Source of the DNA: Gammaproteobacteria bacterium UBA7803
Lineage (GTDB): Bacteria; Pseudomonadota; Gammaproteobacteria; Pseudomonadales; Azotimanducaceae
DNA: 64,000 nt
Reading direction: 5' to 3'
Assembly (NCBI GenBank): GCA_002480525.1
Contig: DLCH01000078.1
Coordinates: forward strand, 113,600 to 177,599
Part shown: piece after piece, positions 59,041-64,000 of the stretch
Layout: the number at the start of each line of letters is the position of its first letter
Numbering within the stretch: position 1 is the first letter of the stretch
Notes under the pieces: model-generated
Told to the model about the DNA's origin: nothing
What the model saw: the letters and a program-made list of their open reading frames with translations, nothing else
The model's database searches: none
Program-made: the position numbers and the translations under genes

Positions 59041-59310
59041 GGTGTGATCTCCTGTGATGACAGTTGGACGTTGTTGCCCGCACGCCGGTCTCGGGCACCG
59101 GCGCCGGGCCATCGCAGGGTGCCCCAACTTTATCGGCGGCGTGGACCACCCTCACGTGGCTTTGGGAGATCTCTTACGGGACGTATGGCGAATCTCTGAC
59201 ACGGGCACGCCGCTGCGTCGACCGCCTACAGCCTCGAGGGCGCCTGGCGCTCCCCTCCGGAATGGCTGGAGCGGTTCAATGGCCGGTCCGAATCCGCAGC
59301 GGGCCGAGCC

Positions 59311-61143
59311 ATGATCGAATTCCGTGCCGCCAGGTTCCTCGACGCCATCGAGCTCGCGCCGCGGCTCAGGCCGGCGGATGCCGAGGAGATCACGCTGGTG
59401 TGGGGCGTGTCGCCGCTGGAAGGGCTCGTGACGTGCCTGCTGCAGAGCGATCGCGCCTTCGCGCTCATCTCCGACGATCGCGTGGTCGGCCTGTGGGGTG
59501 TCAGCGACGTCCTGCACGGCGGTCTGAAGATCGGGGTTCCCTGGATGCTCGCGGCGGACGCGCTGTTCCTCGCACGCCGGGAACTCGCCCGCCGCAGCCG
59601 TGCCTGGGTGGGCCGGCTGCTCGCCGGCTACGACACGCTCTGCAATCTGACGAGCGCGGCCAACCGGGCCCATCTGCGATGGCTCTCCTGGTGCGGATTC
59701 AAGGCGCTGCGGGTACATCGCCGGTACGGCGCCGGCGCGGCGCCTTTCTGTGAGTTCTACCTCGTCAACCGTCACCGCCAGCCCTGCGAACGGGGCGTCA
59801 GGGAAACGCTGCTGGCTCGCGAGATCGGGCACGGGCGCAGGCCGTCGGCGGTCGACCTGAACATTGCAGGGATAGTGTCGCGGACCCTGGCATCCCATGA
59901 CCGCTGCGGCTGCGAGGCCGACCTGAACGCGCTGGTGAACGCCGGGGTGGCTGATGGCGGTGAGGCGCCACCGGGCTATGACCGTCTGCTGGTCGAGGTT
60001 GCCCGCCATGTCCTGCGCCACACGGATGGCGGGGCGCCGACCGGCGCGCCGATCATGCGCTGGTGCCGTCAGCTTCTCGACGTGGTCGAGACCTGCGAAC
60101 TCGAGCCCGCTGGCGACGCGGTGGACCTCGCCCGGCAGATGGCGCGGGTTCCGCGCCGCGTGGAATCGGGCCGCCGCCCGAGCCTCGATCCGCGCCGAAG
60201 TGAATGCGCGGCAGCGGCTGCGGGGCAATCGGGGCCCGGCGTCGTGGTCGGCAACCTGGTGTCGGGTCTGACGCTGTCGGGGCGCGTCAGCCGTATCCAG
60301 GGGCGTCGGCTGCGCCTCTCGGCACTGGGCCTGGAGCCCGCGCCCGAGCAGGCCGCCGGTATCGACGTCGGTGAGCTGGCGTCCTGGTGGTCGTCCCAGG
60401 CGCCGGGGCGCAGCGCGGCGGCAGCGGGTGGCGGTCGCGCGGAATGGTCCTGCCGCCTGTGGCGGGAGGCCGACGGCCGCGACGGGCTCGCCGCGGCGCT
60501 GCGCACGGTGCTGCCCACGCTGACGGCTGAGACGCCGTCCGTTCGAGCCGGAACCTGCCTGCCGATGGCGGCGATCCTCGCCAGCCGCCTCGCCAGCAAC
60601 TGGATTCCGGGTATTCGCCGTGCCGGCGTTGCCACGGACTTCGAGGAACGCCAGCGCCTGTACTGGATGGCGAGAGCCTGGCTGACGGTGGTCATGACCG
60701 GGTCGGCGACGGCGGCCTCGTCCCTCGTCGCGCAGGACGTCGCCGCGCTCCTGGCCGTCCGGGAGGTCGAGACGGACATGCTTCGCCGGAACAGCCGCAC
60801 CGTGGTCGCCGAGGACCTCGCAGCCCTGCTGAACGCCGTTCGCCGGTTCTTCCCGCCGGACACCGAATCCACCGCCTGGCTGCCCCACGTGGCGCCGGTG
60901 GCCATGCTGCCGACGGTACACCTGGCCCAGCTCGAACCGGCGCTGGTCGCCTGGTATCTGGTGTCCGGGGAGTCGCTCCGGGGGCGGCTTCTCGAATTGG
61001 CCGGGTCCTGTCCGGCCAGCGCTCGGGGGTCGTTGTCGAAGATGCACGAAGTCTGGCGGGCGGCCGTCGGGGAGGTACGTGGCGCCGGGATGCGGCAACG
61101 ATTGAGCGGAGCGCTGGATGACGCGCGCAGCCTCGAAGGATGA
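59311..61143 (+). CDS. Large protein with phage gp13-like N-terminal domain and unknown C-terminal region
   Basis: 610 residues. The first ~155 residues match the phage gp13-family (acetyltransferase-like) pattern: MIEFRAARFLDAIELAPRLR, SPLEGLVTCLLQSDRAFALI, VGLWGVSD, GVPWMLAADALF, NRAHLRWLSWCGFKALRVHR. The remaining ~455 residues are unmatched: a Cys-containing helical part, a short beta segment near 320-345 (LTLSGRVSRIQGRRLRLS), and a long helical C-terminus without membrane spans. It overlaps the exporter gene by 26 bases, so it belongs to the secretion operon. The frame is open back to a TGA at 59197 without a further start. It may modify the peptides or act as a cytoplasmic accessory to the exporter. 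Confidence 0.75.
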   Translation: MIEFRAARFLDAIELAPRLRPADAEEITLVWGVSPLEGLVTCLLQSDRAFALISDDRVVGLWGVSDVLHGGLKIGVPWMLAADALFLARRELARRSRAWVGRLLAGYDTLCNLTSAANRAHLRWLSWCGFKALRVHRRYGAGAAPFCEFYLVNRHRQPCERGVRETLLAREIGHGRRPSAVDLNIAGIVSRTLASHDRCGCEADLNALVNAGVADGGEAPPGYDRLLVEVARHVLRHTDGGAPTGAPIMRWCRQLLDVVETCELEPAGDAVDLARQMARVPRRVESGRRPSLDPRRSECAAAAAGQSGPGVVVGNLVSGLTLSGRVSRIQGRRLRLSALGLEPAPEQAAGIDVGELASWWSSQAPGRSAAAAGGGRAEWSCRLWREADGRDGLAAALRTVLPTLTAETPSVRAGTCLPMAAILASRLASNWIPGIRRAGVATDFEERQRLYWMARAWLTVVMTGSATAASSLVAQDVAALLAVREVETDMLRRNSRTVVAEDLAALLNAVRRFFPPDTESTAWLPHVAPVAMLPTVHLAQLEPALVAWYLVSGESLRGRLLELAGSCPASARGSLSKMHEVWRAAVGEVRGAGMRQRLSGALDDARSLEG

Positions 61144-62797
61144 ACGCGCGCCGCCCGGGGCCGGGTCACCGATCCGCCTGGCCCGGCCGGAAATGGCGCT
61201 CACGGTCTATCTGCGTGTCGCCGCCCAGGTGCTGGGCCTGGCGATGCCGCTGTCGATGATGCTGGTCGTCGACAGGGTCGTGAACCAGGGCGCCGTGGAC
61301 ACCCTGATTGCCCTGGTCGCAGGGGTGACCCTGCTGACCGTGTTTCAGTACCTGTTCCTGTGGGCGCAGGCGCGTCACAACATCGGTCTCGTCGAGGCCC
61401 TTTCCGCGCCGGAACGCCGGCATCTCTATGGCGCCCTGCTGGGATCCAGCGAGGCGGCGGCTCTGACCGGCGCTGGTTGGGAAGCCCTGCAGGCGGTTCA
61501 GGAAGACGCGCGGTTCTGCGCGGAAACGCGCCCGCAGTGGCTTGCCGACCTCGTCTTCGTCGCGCTTCTGGTGTTCTGCATGGCGCTCTTCGATCCGTTG
61601 CTGCTGGGCGTATCGGCCGGGTTCGTGCCGCTGTACCTGCTGGTGGAGGTACGTTCCGAGCGCCGGGCGAACGCCCTGGCAACGGAGGCAGGCGGTCTGC
61701 GCCATGCCGTGACGAGCGGATTCCTCGAGACCATCGCCGCGTCCGGCCTCGTCCGGTCGCTGCAGATCGCCGATCGGCTGCTGGCCCGCTGGTCAGCGAC
61801 GGATGCGCGCCTCGCCGCGGTGCGCGCCAGGGCGGCACTGGAGCGCCGCCGCGCGGCGCTGTCCGTGGAGTTTCTTCAGCGATTGTCGGTGATTCTGGTC
61901 ATGCTGCTCGGTGTCCAGACGGTCATCAGCGGCGGCATGACCCTGGGCCAGTACATCGCATTCAATCTGCTCTCGCTGCAGCTCGCGCAGCCGATACTTC
62001 GGCTGGCGGGCTATCACCGGGCAGTCTCCGACCGACGGCTGCGCAGCGATGGCAGCCGCGGCGTGCTGAACCGCTGCGAAACCAGTCGCTGGCCGAGGGG
62101 CGGCGGCGTCGTACCCGAACGCCGCGATGGCGTGAGCCTGCAGGTCCGCGGATTGACGGCCGACTGTCCCGACGCCCCGGCGCCGGTGTCCTTCAGCCTG
62201 CTCCGGGGTGGCAGGATCGGGCTGATCGGTCCGTCCGGCATCGGCAAGTCCACGCTGCTGATGACGCTGGCCGGTCATCGGCCGCCGAAGAGCGGAGCAG
62301 TGCATCTGAACGGCGTCCGGCTCGACCGGATCGACGCCAAGTCGCTGTGCAGTCTCATCCGTCTCGTGCCTCAGGAGCCCGTGCTCCTGACCGCGTCCGT
62401 CGCCGAGAACATCGGGCTGGGGGCACAGGCTCCGACGCCTGAAGAGATCGTCGCGGCCGCCACGGTCTGCGGCGTCACGTCCATGGTCGGCGCCTGGCCC
62501 GCCAGCTTCGACACGCTCGTCGGTCCGGGTGGACAGGTGCTCTCGGGCGGTGAGCAGCAACGCATCGCCCTGGCCCGCGCGATCGTCGGGCGTCCCCAGG
62601 TTCTTCTGCTCGACGAAGCGACGTCCTCTCTCGACAGCGACGCGGAGTCCCTGCTGCTGGCGAACCTGAGCCGCTTTCTGCCGGACTGCGCGTGGGTCGT
62701 CGTGTCCCACCGGGACTCCGCGCTGAGAGGCATTGACCGTGTGCTGCGGCTGGACCGCGACCAGGGCCGGCGGCCCCCGGCCTTGTCCTCGGTCTGA
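61118..62797 (+). CDS. Type I secretion ABC transporter (exporter ATPase)
   Basis: 559 residues. The membrane domain begins with the type I secretion pattern (LGLAMPLSMMLVVDRVVNQG near residue 45, then GVTLLTVFQYLFLWAQARHN) and has about six spans to residue 300. The ATPase domain has Walker A GPSGIGKSTLLMTL near 372, VPQEPVLLTASVAENI near 418, signature LSGGEQQRIALARAI near 475, Walker B VLLLDEATSSLD near 500 and the switch His in VVVSHRD near 530. There is no N-terminal C39 peptidase or peptidase-like domain, so it should export substrates without leader cleavage, like HlyB-type pumps with very short N-termini. ATG has GGAG upstream. Confidence 0.92.
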   Translation: MTRAASKDERAPPGAGSPIRLARPEMALTVYLRVAAQVLGLAMPLSMMLVVDRVVNQGAVDTLIALVAGVTLLTVFQYLFLWAQARHNIGLVEALSAPERRHLYGALLGSSEAAALTGAGWEALQAVQEDARFCAETRPQWLADLVFVALLVFCMALFDPLLLGVSAGFVPLYLLVEVRSERRANALATEAGGLRHAVTSGFLETIAASGLVRSLQIADRLLARWSATDARLAAVRARAALERRRAALSVEFLQRLSVILVMLLGVQTVISGGMTLGQYIAFNLLSLQLAQPILRLAGYHRAVSDRRLRSDGSRGVLNRCETSRWPRGGGVVPERRDGVSLQVRGLTADCPDAPAPVSFSLLRGGRIGLIGPSGIGKSTLLMTLAGHRPPKSGAVHLNGVRLDRIDAKSLCSLIRLVPQEPVLLTASVAENIGLGAQAPTPEEIVAAATVCGVTSMVGAWPASFDTLVGPGGQVLSGGEQQRIALARAIVGRPQVLLLDEATSSLDSDAESLLLANLSRFLPDCAWVVVSHRDSALRGIDRVLRLDRDQGRRPPALSSV

Positions 62798-62799
62798 TC

Positions 62800-64000
62800 G
62801 TGACCGTGCTCCCGACAGGCACGCCTGCGCTTCCTCCGCCCCTGAGGCTCCGTCAGGGCGTGGGGCTGGGCAGCGCGCTGCTGGTGTCGCTGTTCGTCTG
62901 GGCGGTCGCCACCGAGGTGGACATCGTCGTGTCGGCGCCGGCGGAGGCCCGGCCGAAGGATGGTGTCTTCGAGCTGCGCGCCGCAGCCTCGGGGATCGTC
63001 GGGCGGCTGTCGGTTCGGGATGGAGACCTGGTGGAGAGCGGCAGCGTGCTGATCGTGCTGTCGGACGTCACCAGCGAGCGTGAGGTCCGGGCGAAGGCGG
63101 CCGCGCTGGAGGACCGGAGGCGCAGGCTGCGCGAAGATCTGGCATTGCAGCAAGCCGTCGAAGGCCGTCGGCAGGCGCCTGCATCGGCGACGGCGAATGC
63201 GCGCCTGGCGCGGCACCGCGACACGATGGCACGCCTGCGGCGGGAGGGTGAAGCCCTGGCGGCGGAACTCGAGCTGGCACGGGCCCGTCTCGGCGCAGCG
63301 CGCCGCGAGCGGGCCATAGCCGACAGTCGTCACCAGGCCGTCGACCAGGCACACCGGAGGGGTGCGGTGAGCCGATTCGACTGGCTGCGCTCCCGGTCGG
63401 CCCTGGGGCAGCGTGACGCGGACATCGTTGCGGCGCAGGGCAGTATCCGGGTGCTCGAGAGCCGGCTGGCCGCGCACGGGCACGCCGTCGGCGAGCGCGC
63501 CGGCGCCTTCGAGCTCGACCTGATCGACTCGATCGCATCGGCGCGTGTCGACGTGGCCCGTCTGGAAGCCGAGCTCGCCGAGGCGCGGCGGGTACAGCGA
63601 TCCGGCCGGGTGCTCGCACCGTTCGCGGGAACCGTCGAGCAGCTGAACGTCGGGGTGGGGGATTACGTGGAACGGGGTGAAGTGCTGGGCCTGGTGGTTC
63701 CCGCCTCTTCGGATCTGGTCTTCGAAGCGAGGATTCCGCCTGCCCAGGTCGCCTTCCTGTCACCGGGGCAGCCGTGCCGGCTGAAGCTCGATGCGCTGCC
63801 GTTCGTCCGCTATGGCGCTCTGTCGTGCGTGCTGGTGCGGATCGGCCGGGATTCCGTGTCCGATGGCGCCGGGCCGGCCCACTACCGGGCGCGGGTTCGG
63901 GTCGCCACGACGCGGGTTCTGGCGGATGGCGAGGCGTTCGACCTCAGCCCGGGCGCGACGGCCTGGGTGGACATCGTCGCGGGCCGGCGCACGGTGCTCG
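62800..64000 (+). CDS. HlyD-family membrane fusion protein (partial, runs off the window)
   Basis: Starts at GTG 62800, two bases after the exporter stop; the frame is open to 64000 (400 codons seen). It has a short cytoplasmic end, one span (about residues 21-38), a lipoyl half (ASGIVGRLSVRDGDLVESGS near 65), a long coiled coil (about 90-245, Arg/Glu-rich), the second lipoyl half (VLAPFAGTVEQLNVGVGDYV near 270) and the beta-barrel domain (RIPPAQVAFLSPGQPCRLKL near 310). This is the periplasmic adaptor that links the ABC exporter to an outer-membrane TolC-type channel. No channel gene is in the window. Confidence 0.92.
   Translation, partial: MTVLPTGTPALPPPLRLRQGVGLGSALLVSLFVWAVATEVDIVVSAPAEARPKDGVFELRAAASGIVGRLSVRDGDLVESGSVLIVLSDVTSEREVRAKAAALEDRRRRLREDLALQQAVEGRRQAPASATANARLARHRDTMARLRREGEALAAELELARARLGAARRERAIADSRHQAVDQAHRRGAVSRFDWLRSRSALGQRDADIVAAQGSIRVLESRLAAHGHAVGERAGAFELDLIDSIASARVDVARLEAELAEARRVQRSGRVLAPFAGTVEQLNVGVGDYVERGEVLGLVVPASSDLVFEARIPPAQVAFLSPGQPCRLKLDALPFVRYGALSCVLVRIGRDSVSDGAGPAHYRARVRVATTRVLADGEAFDLSPGATAWVDIVAGRRTVL

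Noticed and set aside
59311..61143. Prophage remnant
   Set aside because: Only the N-terminal domain of one protein is phage-like; no integrase, att repeats, capsid or tail genes are nearby and the gene is coupled to a transporter.

Overview
The window is about 70% GC, densely coded DNA that reads as an ordinary chromosomal segment of a gammaproteobacterium. The lineage is inferred from the presence together of syd, greB, aceK, srkA (yihE type), uup, a KdsD-type isomerase and GTAG-type REP palindromes. The exact order cannot be fixed from sequence alone; a high-GC, lipid-degrading lineage is likely because five acyl-CoA dehydrogenase genes are present. No tRNA, rRNA, CRISPR array or complete insertion sequence was seen, and no gap between genes exceeds 300 bases.

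Layout. 1-4755, minus strand: greB, an EF-hand protein, an ECF sigma factor with its membrane anti-sigma factor and a Spy/CpxP-like periplasmic protein, then syd and aroA. 4985-10396: thpR, the methionine-salvage pair mtnA plus a class II aldolase, an NTF2-like exported protein, a PLP-dependent gamma-synthase/lyase and three small genes coupled by overlaps. 10415-12547: a citrate synthase divergent from a LysR regulator. 12582-16313: a REP pair, a short KdsD and a GH20 hexosaminidase coupled to a sugar kinase. 16318-23764: mixed housekeeping genes ending in glutamine-dependent nadE. 23836-26391: a row of three palindromes followed by two acyl-CoA dehydrogenases separated by a REP pair. 26452-33305: MOSC protein, Ca2+/Na+ exchanger, an orphan secF, and a four-gene start/stop-coupled operon SDR-membrane protein-aceK-HAD. 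33509-37801: an RND efflux pair whose adaptor gene carries an in-frame TAA. 37819-46808: acyl-CoA dehydrogenase plus hotdog protein, a TauE-type carrier, and a TetR-headed seven-gene minus-strand operon (LysM-like, small protein, D-aminoacylase-type amidohydrolase, epoxide hydrolase, FAD oxidoreductase, cupin). 46890-57798: uup with a REP element inside its coding sequence, Nudix, MBL hydrolase, acyltransferase, srkA, comF, a flagellar-tail-like small protein and two large acyl-CoA dehydrogenase paralogues.

The most unusual region is 57860-64000. Two small acidic proteins of 91 and 114 residues, both starting Met-Cys-Val, share a central DW.E..P motif and a C-terminal DLxDLxxL motif; the longer one carries a glycine-zipper segment. 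They face a plus-strand operon made of a 610-residue protein with a phage gp13-like acetyltransferase-fold N-terminus, a type I secretion ABC exporter without a C39 peptidase domain, and an HlyD-family adaptor that runs off the window. I infer an undescribed peptide or bacteriocin-like type I secretion locus. A tandem hairpin directly follows the longer candidate gene. The link between peptides and exporter is inference from position and shared motifs.
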